Of a stretch of DNA of 64,000 nt, positions 54,248 through 62,478 are shown in pieces. The notes beneath the pieces are model-generated. The model did no database searches, was not told where the DNA came from, and saw only the letters and a list, made by a program, of their open reading frames with translations. The DNA is from Ilyomonas sp965214235 (GTDB lineage Bacteria > Bacteroidota > Bacteroidia > Chitinophagales > Chitinophagaceae): contig CBDCBH010000002.1 in NCBI GenBank assembly GCA_965214235.1, positions 806,001-870,000 of the forward strand, in the 5' to 3' direction. A program made the translations under genes and the position numbers. Each line of letters begins with the position of its first letter. Within the stretch, counting starts at the first letter, position 1.

Positions 54248-55534
54248 CTATAATCTTCCATCTGCAATACCTTTTTCCAGCACCGATTTTACATCAAATA
54301 AAACACAGTTTTCAGCACGAAATTTTTTTATCAAATCGTAAGTAAATTGCTTGTGGGCAACCGCTATTATTATAGCATCATACTGTTCGTGTCCGGCAAG
54401 TTGGTTATGGATAGTAATGCCGTATTCTTCTTTTGCCGTTTCGGGGTTTACCAAAGGATCAAATACATCAACCTGCAAATGCTGTTGCTCTAATTCTTTA
54501 ATAATATCAATCACTTTTGTGTTGCGAATGTCGGAGCAGTTTTCTTTAAAAGCAAAGCCTGCTATCAGCACTTTATTGTTTACCGATAGTATTTGTTTTT
54601 TCGCCATTAGCTTCATCACTTCATTTGCAATGTAAGCGCCCATTCCATCATTTAATTTTCTGCCCGCCAAAATAATTTCGGGCTGAAAGCCAACATCCAT
54701 AGCCTTTTGCGCAAGGTAGTACGGATCAACGCCAATGCAATGGCCGCCAACCAAACCCGGCGCAAACGGTAAAAAATTCCATTTTGTAGCAGCGGCTTCC
54801 AGCACTTCTGTTGTGTCTATATGAAGGTGACGAAATATTTTAGATAGCTCATTCATAAACGCAATGTTGATGTCGCGCTGTGCATTTTCAATCACTTTTG
54901 CAGCTTCTGCAACTTTTATAGAAGGTGCGATGTAAGTACCTGCTATAATAATGGTTTTGTATAATTGATTAATAGTTTCAGTTGCTTCAGGACTTGAGCC
55001 GGAAACCACTTTTATAATGTTGGTAAGTGTGTGTTTTTTGTCGCCTGGATTGATGCGTTCAGGCGAATAGCCAACATAAAAATCAACATTAAAAATGAGT
55101 CCGGAACCTTGCTCTAATATTGGTACGCAAACATCTTCCGTAACACCAGGATATACCGTTGATTCATAAATAATGATGTCGTCTTTTTTTATGTACTTGC
55201 TTACGGTTTCACTTCCTTTTTTTAATAAAGAAAGATCGGGATGATGATAGCTATCAACCGGTGTAGGAACGGTAACAATAAAGATGTTTGCCTGTTGCAA
55301 CGCCTGTTCATCATCGGTTAAAAACAAACCCGTTGCTTCGTCGTTGTTTGTTTTTATTGATGTTTGCAAGCTCGTTGTTTCCACTTCCGAATTGGCGTCG
55401 TAACCGTTTTTTAATTCGTTAACGCGTTCCTTTTTTATATCAAATCCAACAACCGGATATTGCTTTGCAAACTCAACGGCTAACGGTAAACCAACATAAC
55501 CAAGGCCAATGATTGCAAGCTTTTTTGAACTCAT
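54248..55534 (-). CDS. Nucleotide sugar dehydrogenase (UDP-GlcNAc/GalNAc type)
   Basis: Oxidises C6 of a UDP-sugar to a uronic acid in two NAD-dependent steps. The 428 residues have KLAIIGLGYVGLPLAVEFAKQ (NAD site), ESTVYPGVTEDVCVP, EAAKVIENAQRDINIAFMNEL, and the catalytic Cys in GLVGGHCIGVDPYYLA. The sequence fits the WbpA/TviB branch (N-acetylhexosamine substrates) rather than UDP-glucose dehydrogenase. The frame is open from 55555; the ATG at 55534 is preferred. It is first in the sugar cluster. A TATTTTTG box (minus strand, 55574-55567) lies 33 bases upstream. Confidence 0.93.
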   Translation of the reverse strand: MSSKKLAIIGLGYVGLPLAVEFAKQYPVVGFDIKKERVNELKNGYDANSEVETTSLQTSIKTNNDEATGLFLTDDEQALQQANIFIVTVPTPVDSYHHPDLSLLKKGSETVSKYIKKDDIIIYESTVYPGVTEDVCVPILEQGSGLIFNVDFYVGYSPERINPGDKKHTLTNIIKVVSGSSPEATETINQLYKTIIIAGTYIAPSIKVAEAAKVIENAQRDINIAFMNELSKIFRHLHIDTTEVLEAAATKWNFLPFAPGLVGGHCIGVDPYYLAQKAMDVGFQPEIILAGRKLNDGMGAYIANEVMKLMAKKQILSVNNKVLIAGFAFKENCSDIRNTKVIDIIKELEQQHLQVDVFDPLVNPETAKEEYGITIHNQLAGHEQYDAIIIAVAHKQFTYDLIKKFRAENCVLFDVKSVLEKGIADGRL

Positions 55535-55675
55535 AAAAAATGGTTGTGTAAACATTTGGGAAGTATCAAAAATATTGAGAGCGGATGGTTAAGAAAGAGG
55601 AAATTTTATAGTTGCTCGATACAATGGTTTTCTTACGTTTGTTTTCTTTGAAAGAAAAAAATCGCAACAAAACAA

Positions 55676-56596
55676 TTACAGCTTAAAATCAAAAAGAGTT
55701 GCCGTAAATTCTCCACGCTCCCGATCATGAAAAATTGCATGAAAATTACCTTTGTAACGAAGCGTTTGAGGAAGAAGAACACCGTTAACTTTTGTTAACT
55801 CAACCTGCATGTTTACATCAAAATCATATACGCCGGCTTTGTAGCTCAACCCATAATTTCTTGCCAGAACTTCCATCGTTTTCGGGTCAAACCACGTAGT
55901 CATCTCATCAAGTACAACATCGCCGGAAGGTGCATCAGGCTTGGGTTTGATTGAGAATACATAAGCATAGATACCATGATAAAGAATATAGTCTAAACGA
56001 TAGTCGTATAGCTTATGAGCACGATCATCATACAAGTCTAACTTGTTGCCTATAAACGGTATTCCGGGAATTTTTTTGCCAGGATTAAAAAACAACATTT
56101 TCAATTGCGCTTTGTGTTTTTCCATGCCGCTTTTATTATCTGTATCAAAGTTCATATCGCCCACAACATTGGTTTCGCCGCACACTTTTCCCTGCGTAAA
56201 AAAAAGCGAAGCATACATCTGCGCCGTCATGTAATTGTAATCGCCTTTGCGGTCATAAAAATCGCCCGTGGTTGTTTTGTTTTCTTCCGACATGATGCGG
56301 CAACCATCGTTAACTTGTTGCCATGTTTTGCTATTGTAAGATGCCTGTGGCTTATTATCCTTATCAAGCATGGTAATATTGTTATAAGCCGAAAAGCCAA
56401 TTGTGTGCAATGTTTTAAAAGCCTTATAAAATGTAGTGTCTTTTTGAATACGGCGAAGAATATCGGCATAGTTGCTATCCGAGCGCACAAACACTTCGGG
56501 TAAGATATAATATTGATTTTCTACAACAACAGTTGTGTCCTGGGAGAAAGAAAAAATTGCAGTAAAAACAAACGTAACAACAAAAAAATACCTCAT
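55676..56596 (-). CDS. Secreted protein of unknown function
   Basis: I do not recognise a family. The 306 residues start with a signal peptide (MRYFFVVTFVFTAIFSFS, then QDT). The chain is mixed alpha/beta and rich in Tyr, Asp and Lys, with ILPEVFVRSDSNYADILRRIQKDTTFYKAFK near the start and beta strands towards the end (VELTKVNGVLLPQTLRYKGNF). Similar layouts occur in periplasmic or outer-membrane-associated proteins of Bacteroidota. Its start overlaps the stop of the deformylase gene by ATGA, so the two are translationally coupled. Confidence 0.75.
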   Translation of the reverse strand: MRYFFVVTFVFTAIFSFSQDTTVVVENQYYILPEVFVRSDSNYADILRRIQKDTTFYKAFKTLHTIGFSAYNNITMLDKDNKPQASYNSKTWQQVNDGCRIMSEENKTTTGDFYDRKGDYNYMTAQMYASLFFTQGKVCGETNVVGDMNFDTDNKSGMEKHKAQLKMLFFNPGKKIPGIPFIGNKLDLYDDRAHKLYDYRLDYILYHGIYAYVFSIKPKPDAPSGDVVLDEMTTWFDPKTMEVLARNYGLSYKAGVYDFDVNMQVELTKVNGVLLPQTLRYKGNFHAIFHDRERGEFTATLFDFKL

Positions 56597-57171
56597 TTGG
56601 CAAACATCATTTTATAATCTGTTTTTATTTTGCCTTTGCTGATATCGTTTAATTTTCCAAGCAACAGTTTTCTGCGCAAGGGTTTCATATAATCAATAAA
56701 AAGTTTGCCTTCTGTATGGTCGTATTCATGCTGAATTACCCTACCTGTTATACCATTAAAAGTTTCGATGTGCAGCTTAAATTGTTCATCCAAATATTCG
56801 AGCGTAACCGTTTCTTTACGCGCAACATCTTCACGTATTTTAGGAATGCTTAAACAGCCTTCGTTGTATGTCCAGTCGTTGCCTGTAAACTCTTTTATTT
56901 TTGCGTTGATAAATACTTTTTTTATGCCTGGCTCATCCGGGTATTTACCTTTGTCTTCTTCATCTAAGTTTTCAAAAATGGTAGTGCTGTCAACCACAAA
57001 CAAACGAAGGTCTTTGTTAATTTGCGGAGCCGCCAAACCCACGCCATTACTGGCATACATGGTTTCCCACATGTTGGCGATCAGCTTACCTAAATGCAGA
57101 TCATCAGGCTTTATGTCAACCGTTTTTTTCCTTAAAATAGATGCGCCGTAAGCAACAATAGGTAAAATCAT
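56593..57171 (-). CDS. def: Peptide deformylase
   Basis: Removes the formyl group from new proteins. The 192 residues hold the three family motifs: GVGLAAPQI, EGCLSIP (metal Cys) and QHEYDHTEGKLF (metal His pair and Glu). The length includes the usual Bacteroidota insertion DSTTIFENLDEEDKGKYPDEPG. The frame is open from 57186; the start at 57171 (MILPIVAYG) is the family norm. A TACATTTG -7 box (minus strand, 57198-57191) lies 20 bases upstream. Confidence 0.96.
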   Translation of the reverse strand: MILPIVAYGASILRKKTVDIKPDDLHLGKLIANMWETMYASNGVGLAAPQINKDLRLFVVDSTTIFENLDEEDKGKYPDEPGIKKVFINAKIKEFTGNDWTYNEGCLSIPKIREDVARKETVTLEYLDEQFKLHIETFNGITGRVIQHEYDHTEGKLFIDYMKPLRRKLLLGKLNDISKGKIKTDYKMMFAK

Positions 57172-57330
57172 TTTTTGTTTTTGCAAACCGCAAATGTAAT
57201 TTATCGCTTATTATAAAGATGTGTTGTAAATATTAAAACTTGAAAGCTTTTATATAAACAGAAAGAAGGGCAAAAAGAAAGGTTTTACAATGTTTTGCTA
57301 TTCCATCTTTCTGCTTTTTATGCAATTCAT

Positions 57331-57741
57331 TTACGAAATATTGTTCAGATAATCCTGTAGCATAATGGTGGCAGCAATGCTGTCGATATTTTCTTTTTTA
57401 CGCCGATCTTTCTTTTTCATACCCATATCAACCATAGCGCGCACAGCCATTTTTGATGTATATCGTTCATCAACAGTTTTGATGGGAATGTTTGTAAATA
57501 TTTTTTGTAAACGATTGATAAATTGCTGAACCATAGGCGTAGCGTGTGTTTGCGAGTCGTCAAGATTGAGTGGTAATCCAATCAAAAACAATTCAACTGC
57601 TTCCTGCTTACAATAATCTTTCAAAAAAGAAATTATGTCTTTCGTGTTAACAGTGGTTAATGCAGATGCGATAATCTTTAGCGGATCAGTAACTGCAACG
57701 CCGGTTCGTTTTGCACCATAATCAATACACAAAATTCTCAT
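57331..57741 (-). CDS. ruvX: Putative pre-16S rRNA nuclease / Holliday junction resolvase RuvX
   Basis: A 136-residue RNase H-fold enzyme of the YqgF family, needed for 16S rRNA 5'-end maturation. ILCIDYGAKRTGVAVTDP (first Asp), LFLIGLPLNLDDSQTHAT and VDERYTSKMA are seen, and ENIDSIAATIMLQDYL carries the last acidic residue. The ATG at 57741 is preferred to that at 57750. It is divergent from the aminotransferase; TACGTTTG boxes occur on both strands (57748-57755 and 57809-57816). Confidence 0.94.
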   Translation of the reverse strand: MRILCIDYGAKRTGVAVTDPLKIIASALTTVNTKDIISFLKDYCKQEAVELFLIGLPLNLDDSQTHATPMVQQFINRLQKIFTNIPIKTVDERYTSKMAVRAMVDMGMKKKDRRKKENIDSIAATIMLQDYLNNIS

Positions 57742-57820
57742 ACGCTTCAAACGTACATTGTTTTATTTCTTATAAAAAATTAACGTTCATCTTTTACACT
57801 CCTGTTTGTACGTTTGCAGC

Positions 57821-59014
57821 ATGAACACAATTGCCGTTAGCCGGCGCGCTCAACTAATGCCGCCATCTCCCATTCGCAAGCTTGTGCCTTATGCAGAGGC
57901 TGCAAAAAAACGTGGCATTCATGTGTATCATTTAAACATTGGTCAGCCGGATATTGAAACGCCAAAACTTATACTGGATGCGGTACGGCATTCCGATTTT
58001 AAAATTCTCGAGTACAGCCACAGTGCGGGCAACGAAAGTTATCGGCGCAAATTGGTTGAGTATTATAGCCGCAATAACATCATGGTAAATGTGGGTGATA
58101 TTTTAGTAACTACCGGCGGCTCGGAAGCGATTTTGTTTGCGTTTATGTGCTGTTTGGACGTGGGCGACGAAATTATAATTCCCGAACCGTTTTATGCAAA
58201 TTATAATGGCTTTGCGGTGGAAGCCGGCGTTACCATAGTGCCCGTAACTTCTTATATCGAATCGGGATTTTCGTTGCCGCCAATTGAGGATTTTGAAAGA
58301 AAAATTGGTGTAAAAACAAAAGCTATTTTGATTTGCAATCCAAACAATCCTACAGGTTATTTGTACAGCAGGCAAGAATTACAAACATTAAAAGACATTG
58401 CAAAACGACACAACTTATACCTTATTTCTGATGAAGCGTACCGGGAGTTTTGTTATGAAGGCGAACATTTTAGCGCCTTGCAGCTGGACGATGCAAATGA
58501 AAATGTAAGTGTTGTGGACACAATCAGCAAGCGATATAGTGCTTGTGGCGGCAGAATTGGTGCTTTTATTACCCGAAATACAAAGCTTACCGAAGTAGCT
58601 TTAAAATTTGCGCAGGCAAGGTTAAGTCCACCTTCTATGGCACAAATAATGGGCGAAGCGGCTGTTGATTTACCGGCGAATTATTTTGAAGAAACAAAAG
58701 AAGAATACAGACGCAGGAGGGATATTTTGATAAAAATGTTGAATGAAATACCTGGAGTTTTTTGTCCGAATCCCGGCGGCGCCTTTTATGCAATGGCAAA
58801 ATTACCCGTTAAAAATGCAGATATTTTTTGTCAATGGTTATTAGAAAAATTTTCATATCATAATCAAACTGTAATGTTGGCTCCTGCAAGTGGCTTTTAT
58901 AGCAATTCAGAATTAGGAAAAAATGAAGTTAGAATTGCTTATGTTATTAATAGTCAGGAAATTGATAAAGCGGTGATGTGTTTACAAGAAGCTTTAAGAG
59001 TTTATAAAGAATAA
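57821..59014 (+). CDS. PLP-dependent aminotransferase, class I/II (fold type I)
   Basis: A cytoplasmic enzyme of 397 residues related to aspartate and other amino-acid aminotransferases. Motifs: LNIGQPDIETP, EYSHSAGNESYRRKL, LVTTGGSEAILFAF, CNPNNPTGYLYS, ISDEAYREF, the PLP lysine in DTISKRYSACGGRIG, and the substrate Arg in NEVRIAYV. The starting ATG at 57821 is favoured over the in-frame ATG at 57806. The amino acid acted on is not clear. Confidence 0.92.
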   Translation: MNTIAVSRRAQLMPPSPIRKLVPYAEAAKKRGIHVYHLNIGQPDIETPKLILDAVRHSDFKILEYSHSAGNESYRRKLVEYYSRNNIMVNVGDILVTTGGSEAILFAFMCCLDVGDEIIIPEPFYANYNGFAVEAGVTIVPVTSYIESGFSLPPIEDFERKIGVKTKAILICNPNNPTGYLYSRQELQTLKDIAKRHNLYLISDEAYREFCYEGEHFSALQLDDANENVSVVDTISKRYSACGGRIGAFITRNTKLTEVALKFAQARLSPPSMAQIMGEAAVDLPANYFEETKEEYRRRRDILIKMLNEIPGVFCPNPGGAFYAMAKLPVKNADIFCQWLLEKFSYHNQTVMLAPASGFYSNSELGKNEVRIAYVINSQEIDKAVMCLQEALRVYKE

Positions 59015-59030
59015 ATTAATATTTTGTTTA

Positions 59031-59062
59031 TTTGTTGATTTTATTTTTTGGTTTTATATTTG
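59031..59062 (+). promoter_or_regulatory. Full Bacteroidota-type promoter in front of a short hairpin-ended stretch
   Basis: TTTG (59031-59034), 20-base spacer, TATATTTG (59055-59062). Both boxes match the consensus. Transcription would start near 59069; the next hairpin terminator is at 59147. Confidence 0.6.
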
Positions 59063-59068
59063 TCTCAG

Positions 59069-59178
59069 ATAAAATTAAAAATACATAAACTAATATATTT
59101 GCAATAAGAATATTTCACCTCTTTCATATGGCAAGCAATCGAAGACACCCGTTGTTTCTACAATGGGTTTTTCTTTTC
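59069..59178 (+). ncRNA. Possible small RNA of about 105 bases
   Basis: The stretch lies between a full promoter (59031-59062) and a terminator-like hairpin (59147-59168) followed by a T-rich run. No reading frame in it resembles protein: the ATG at 59128 opens a frame that runs into the tRNA. No known RNA family is recognised. Alternatively the hairpin simply ends the aminotransferase transcript. Confidence 0.35.
59147..59178 (+). terminator. Terminator-like hairpin upstream of tRNA-Met
   Basis: ACCCGTTGT (59147-59155), loop TTCT, ACAATGGGT (59160-59168), one G:T pair, then TTTTTCTTTTCTATCTTTTT. Confidence 0.65.
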
Positions 59179-59223
59179 TATCTTTTTACTTCCCTTTTTC
59201 TTTTCTCTATTGTTGTGCAGCGT

Positions 59224-59231
59224 TATATTTG
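59224..59231 (+). promoter_or_regulatory. -7 box of tRNA-Met
   Basis: TATATTTG matches TAnnTTTG and lies 11 bases before the tRNA, as expected for a start near 59238. Confidence 0.55.
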
Positions 59232-59242
59232 CACCCCCGTTT

Positions 59243-59316
59243 GGCGAGGTAGCTCAGGTGGTTAGAGCGTTGGATTCATAACCCAAAGGTCTCGGGTTCA
59301 ACTCCCGATCTCGCTA
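59243..59316 (+). tRNA. tRNA-Met (anticodon CAT)
   Basis: The cloverleaf is complete: acceptor GGCGAGG with TCTCGCT, D stem GCTC/GAGC, anticodon loop TTCATAA with CAT at 59277-59279, variable region AGGTC, T stem TCGGG/CCCGA with loop TTCAACT, discriminator A at 59316. CCA is not encoded. The anticodon stem lacks the three G:C pairs of an initiator and position 1-72 is not C-A, so it is an elongator tRNA-Met. A tRNA-Ile with modified CAT is less likely but not excluded. Confidence 0.95.
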
Positions 59317-59360
59317 CGAATAACAAAGCCTCCTGCAAGTGCGGGAGGCTTTGTTATTCG
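59317..59360 (+). terminator. Rho-independent terminator after tRNA-Met
   Basis: Perfect 17-base inverted repeat: CGAATAACAAAGCCTCC (59317-59333) pairs with GGAGGCTTTGTTATTCG (59344-59360). It probably also serves the FAH-family gene on the other strand. Confidence 0.88.
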
Positions 59361-59375
59361 TAAATAATTTACTCT

Positions 59376-59987
59376 TTACTTTATGTGAGTTTCAAACACC
59401 ATTTCTTCCTTATAGAAGCCGGTTAAAGTTTCGCCGGCCGTGCATTCGCCAACACCGGCAGGCGTTCCGGTAAACACAACATCGCCAATGTTTAAAGAAA
59501 AATACTGCGATATATAATTGATAATTTTTGCTACCGGAAAAATCATCTCCAAAGAATTACTTTGCTGTACAATCTCACCATCTTTTTTCATCGAAAACGA
59601 GATGCCTTCGTTTAATTCATCGGTATGTAAAGGTTGCCAGTTTCCAATTACTGCCGAACCATCCCAGGCTTTTGCTATCTCCCAGGGCAACCCTTTTTGT
59701 TTTAATTCAGTTTGAATATCCCGCGCAGTAAAATCAATACCTACCGTTACTGCATCTACATACTGAAGCGCATTACTTTTTGAAATGTGTCTTCCGTTTT
59801 TGCAAATCCTAAACACCAGTTCGGCTTCGTAATGCAACTCATTGGTAAACTCGGGATATAAAAATAGAGACGAGTTAGAAAGCAGTGCAGACTTGGGTTT
59901 CATAAAGATAACCGGATGTTCGGGAACCTCGTTGTTCAGTTCTTTTGCATGATCAACATAGTTTCTTCCGACACAAAAAATTTTCAT
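59376..59987 (-). CDS. Fumarylacetoacetate hydrolase family protein
   Basis: A cytoplasmic metal-dependent enzyme of 203 residues, related to acylpyruvases (FAHD1) and oxaloacetate decarboxylases. KIFCVGRNYVDHAKELNNEVPEHPVIFMKPKSAL is the family start. HYEAELVFRICKNGRHI holds a metal-binding Glu pair, VGIDFTARDIQ another metal site, KAWDGSAVIG follows, and GDVVFTGTPAGVG closes the active site. The precise substrate is uncertain. It follows pth by 11 bases. Confidence 0.93.
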   Translation of the reverse strand: MKIFCVGRNYVDHAKELNNEVPEHPVIFMKPKSALLSNSSLFLYPEFTNELHYEAELVFRICKNGRHISKSNALQYVDAVTVGIDFTARDIQTELKQKGLPWEIAKAWDGSAVIGNWQPLHTDELNEGISFSMKKDGEIVQQSNSLEMIFPVAKIINYISQYFSLNIGDVVFTGTPAGVGECTAGETLTGFYKEEMVFETHIK

Positions 59988-59998
59988 AGCGTTTTCTT

Positions 59999-60586
59999 TT
60001 ATGCTGTTATTGTAAACTCGGTTTTATTGTATGTATTCATTGTATTTTCTATGCCTGCAAAAGCAAAACTTTCAATGATATCAGATGAAGCCTCTATCTT
60101 CTTCATAACCAAAGGCAGATCTTCTTTAAACCATCTCCCCAATACAAATTCTACCTGCATTCCCTTTGGATATTGATTGCCAATGCCGAAACGCAAACGC
60201 GGATAACTATCAGTTCCTATTGCTTGTTCAATATCCCGCAAGCCGTTATGACCGGCTGCACTGCCGCTTTTTCGAAGTCGTAATTTAGACAAAGGCAAGG
60301 CCAGATCATCAGCAATGGTTAGTGTGTTTTCCAATGCAATTTTTTCTTTGTCTATCCAATATTTAAAAGCCTTTCCGCTTAGGTTCATATAAGTTGTTGG
60401 CTTAATACAAAAAAATGTTTTTCCTTTCAACTTAACTTCCGCCATTTCTGCCAAACGATCTGTTTTAAAAAATCCGCCCTGCTTCAACACAAAATTGTTT
60501 ATAACATCAAACCCGATGTTGTGGCGGGTTCCAATGTATTCTGCGCCCACATTACCCAAACCAATAATTAAAAACCTGTTCATCAT
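59999..60586 (-). CDS. pth: Peptidyl-tRNA hydrolase
   Basis: Frees tRNA from dropped peptides. The 195 residues have FLIIGLGNVGAEYIGTRHNIGFDVINNF (catalytic His in RHNIGF), KPTTYMNLSGKAF, IADDLALPLSKLRLRKSGSAAGHNGLRDI and RLRFGIG. It lies directly downstream of rplY, a pairing seen in many bacteria. A TATGTTTG box (minus strand, 60600-60593) sits right before the start, so it may have its own promoter. Confidence 0.97.
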   Translation of the reverse strand: MMNRFLIIGLGNVGAEYIGTRHNIGFDVINNFVLKQGGFFKTDRLAEMAEVKLKGKTFFCIKPTTYMNLSGKAFKYWIDKEKIALENTLTIADDLALPLSKLRLRKSGSAAGHNGLRDIEQAIGTDSYPRLRFGIGNQYPKGMQVEFVLGRWFKEDLPLVMKKIEASSDIIESFAFAGIENTMNTYNKTEFTITA

Positions 60587-60606
60587 TATTTACAAACATA
60601 ATGAAA

Positions 60607-60634
60607 ACAAAGCCCCGCAATGGCAGGGCTTTGT
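60607..60634 (-). terminator. Rho-independent terminator of rplY
   Basis: ACAAAGCCC (60607-60615) pairs with GGGCTTTGT (60626-60634); on the minus strand it is followed by TTTTCAT. It separates rplY from pth. Confidence 0.75.
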
Positions 60635-60653
60635 GATTGATAAAAAGTGATGT

Positions 60654-61244
60654 TTATTTTTTCTTTTCTTCTTTTGTAGCGGCTGTTTCTTCCTGCTTTA
60701 ATTGTCTTGTAAGAACAACAGATGCGATAGGAATGCGGGGTGAGTTTAAAATTTCCAAAGCCGGTTCTTTCACATCTTCCACGCGGATGTTGCCATTCAA
60801 ATCAAGATTGGTAATATCTACTTCGATATTTTCTTTCAAATCTTTTGGAAAGGCTTTTACTTTTAGCGCATTCATCTTGGTAACTAACTTACCACCGGCT
60901 TTTACACCTACTGAAACGCCTGTAAATTTAATAGGAAGGGTAGCAACAATTTTTTTGTCTTCCACCAACTCCAATAAATCAACATGGTTTAACAAATCTG
61001 ATACTTTGTCAAACTGCAAATCTTTTAAAATGCAGGTATAGCTTCCGCCATCCACATCTACCTGTGCTAACTGAAATTCGCCGGTGTAAACCAGTGGCTT
61101 AAAAGCCTTTGCCGAAGCATAAAAATTTACTTCTTTGGCACCACCGTAAATTACACCTGGCACATTGTCTTGAGAGCGGAGCTGGCGGGTGGCTTTTTTG
61201 CCGCTTTCGGTCCTCAAGTGACCTTCGATTGTAATTGTTTTCAT
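60654..61244 (-). CDS. rplY: Ribosomal protein L25/general stress protein Ctc
   Basis: Binds 5S rRNA in the large subunit. The 196 residues are of the long Ctc type: the N-terminal L25 domain (IEGHLRTESGKKATRQLRSQDNVPGVIYGG, with ILKDLQFDKVSDLLNHVDLLE), then the C-terminal TL5 beta domain (VPIKFTGVSVGVKAGGKL-like, KDLKENIEVDITNLDLNGNIRVEDV). It ends in a Lys/Glu tail (EETAATKEEKKK). It is downstream of prs, as in many genomes. Confidence 0.96.
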   Translation of the reverse strand: MKTITIEGHLRTESGKKATRQLRSQDNVPGVIYGGAKEVNFYASAKAFKPLVYTGEFQLAQVDVDGGSYTCILKDLQFDKVSDLLNHVDLLELVEDKKIVATLPIKFTGVSVGVKAGGKLVTKMNALKVKAFPKDLKENIEVDITNLDLNGNIRVEDVKEPALEILNSPRIPIASVVLTRQLKQEETAATKEEKKK

Positions 61245-61274
61245 AATTATGATTGATTAAAAAATGACTTTTTT

Positions 61275-61348
61275 GTATTAAGTATTAGGTAGTATGTAGT
61301 TTGATTAATACAATTTTCGTATTTAATATTCTACCTAATACTTAATAC
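61275..61348. repeat. 18-base inverted repeat between rplY and prs
   Basis: GTATTAAGTATTAGGTAG (61275-61292) and its exact complement (61331-61348) around 38 bases. Related phrases (CTATCTAATACTTATTAC) occur before folA at 47160-47177. It could end prs transcription or be a leader structure of rplY. Confidence 0.6.
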
Positions 61349-61365
61349 ATACTACTTTATACATT

Positions 61366-62319
61366 TTACCTGATTCCTCTTAACTGCGAATGAATAAACA
61401 AGCTGGTAATGCTCTTGTTTTCATAAGCGTTTCTTATGGCGATTGCAAATAAATCGGCAACAGAAATCACTTTTATTTTACTGCTTTGTTGCTTTAACGG
61501 AATGGTATCGCAAACCACCAATTCTACCAGCAAACTATTGTCTATTGTTTCATAAGCCTTACCACTTAAAATAGGATGCGTACATAACGCTCTTACACTC
61601 GTAGCACCTTTCTGAATCAATAAATTTGCGGCTTTTGACAGCGTTCCGCCTGTATCGCAAATGTCATCTATTAAAATAATGTCTCTTCCTGCCACATCAC
61701 CAATTACTACCATGCTGGCAATTTCATTGGCGCGCTTGCGATGCTTATCACAAATCACCATATCTGCATTAAAGTAAGAGGCAATTTCTCTTACCCGGTT
61801 CGTGCTTCCCACGTCGGGGGCGGCAAAAGTAAGGTTTTCTAACTTTAGTTGTTCAATGTATGGAATGAAGATGGCAGAACTATCCAAATGATCAACCGGA
61901 ATTTCAAAAAAAGCTTGTATTTGCGGCGCATGTAAATCCATCGTAATCACCCTGTCTGCACCAGACGCTTCTACCAAAGTAGCCACCAGTTTAGAACCGA
62001 TGGCAACGCGGGGCTTATCCTTCCTGTCTTGACGGGAGAAGCCATAATATGGCATCACTACAATAATTTTATAAGCGCTTGCACGTTTGGCGGCGTCAAT
62101 CATTAACAGCAACTCCATCAGGTTATCGGTTGGCGCAAACGTGCTTTGAATAAGAAAAACGTAATCGCCGCGAATACTTTCTAAAAAGATAGGCTGAAAC
62201 TCTCCGTCGCTAAACTTTTGAATATTAATTTTACCAAGCGGCGCACCAAAACGTTGCGCAATTTTTTTGGCAAGTTCCTGTGAGCCGGTGCCGGAAAATA
62301 TTTTTACTGATGGGTTCAT
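61366..62319 (-). CDS. prs: Ribose-phosphate pyrophosphokinase (PRPP synthetase)
   Basis: Makes PRPP from ribose-5-phosphate and ATP for purine, pyrimidine, histidine and NAD synthesis. The 317 residues have KIFSGTGSQELAKKIAQRFG, FSDGEFQP, RQDRKDKPRVAIGSKLVA (ATP flap region), VITMDLHAPQIQAFF and the PRPP loop DIILIDDICDTGGTLSKAA. Full length for class I enzymes. Confidence 0.97.
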   Translation of the reverse strand: MNPSVKIFSGTGSQELAKKIAQRFGAPLGKINIQKFSDGEFQPIFLESIRGDYVFLIQSTFAPTDNLMELLLMIDAAKRASAYKIIVVMPYYGFSRQDRKDKPRVAIGSKLVATLVEASGADRVITMDLHAPQIQAFFEIPVDHLDSSAIFIPYIEQLKLENLTFAAPDVGSTNRVREIASYFNADMVICDKHRKRANEIASMVVIGDVAGRDIILIDDICDTGGTLSKAANLLIQKGATSVRALCTHPILSGKAYETIDNSLLVELVVCDTIPLKQQSSKIKVISVADLFAIAIRNAYENKSITSLFIHSQLRGIR

Positions 62320-62478
62320 AAGAAGCAGAAATGAAGCGGCGAAGATAATGTTTGCATAAGAAAACGAATCTGTATTTTAAAGCTGTATATGAGTAATCAA
62401 CAAAAATTAAACAGCCGAAACTCTTTCTATAGAAATCATCTTTTGAATTTTGAATTTTAAGTTTTTAATTTGAAACCC

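Noticed and set aside
59128..59270. A short frame from an ATG at 59128 (MASNRRHPLF...).
   Set aside because: It runs into the tRNA gene and its hydrophobic part comes from the T-rich terminator tail.
59243..59316. Initiator tRNA-fMet.
   Set aside because: The G:C-rich end of the anticodon stem and the 1-72 mismatch of initiators are absent.
4231..61348. CRISPR arrays.
   Set aside because: No set of regularly spaced direct repeats was seen; the repeats found are single inverted pairs or two distant copies.
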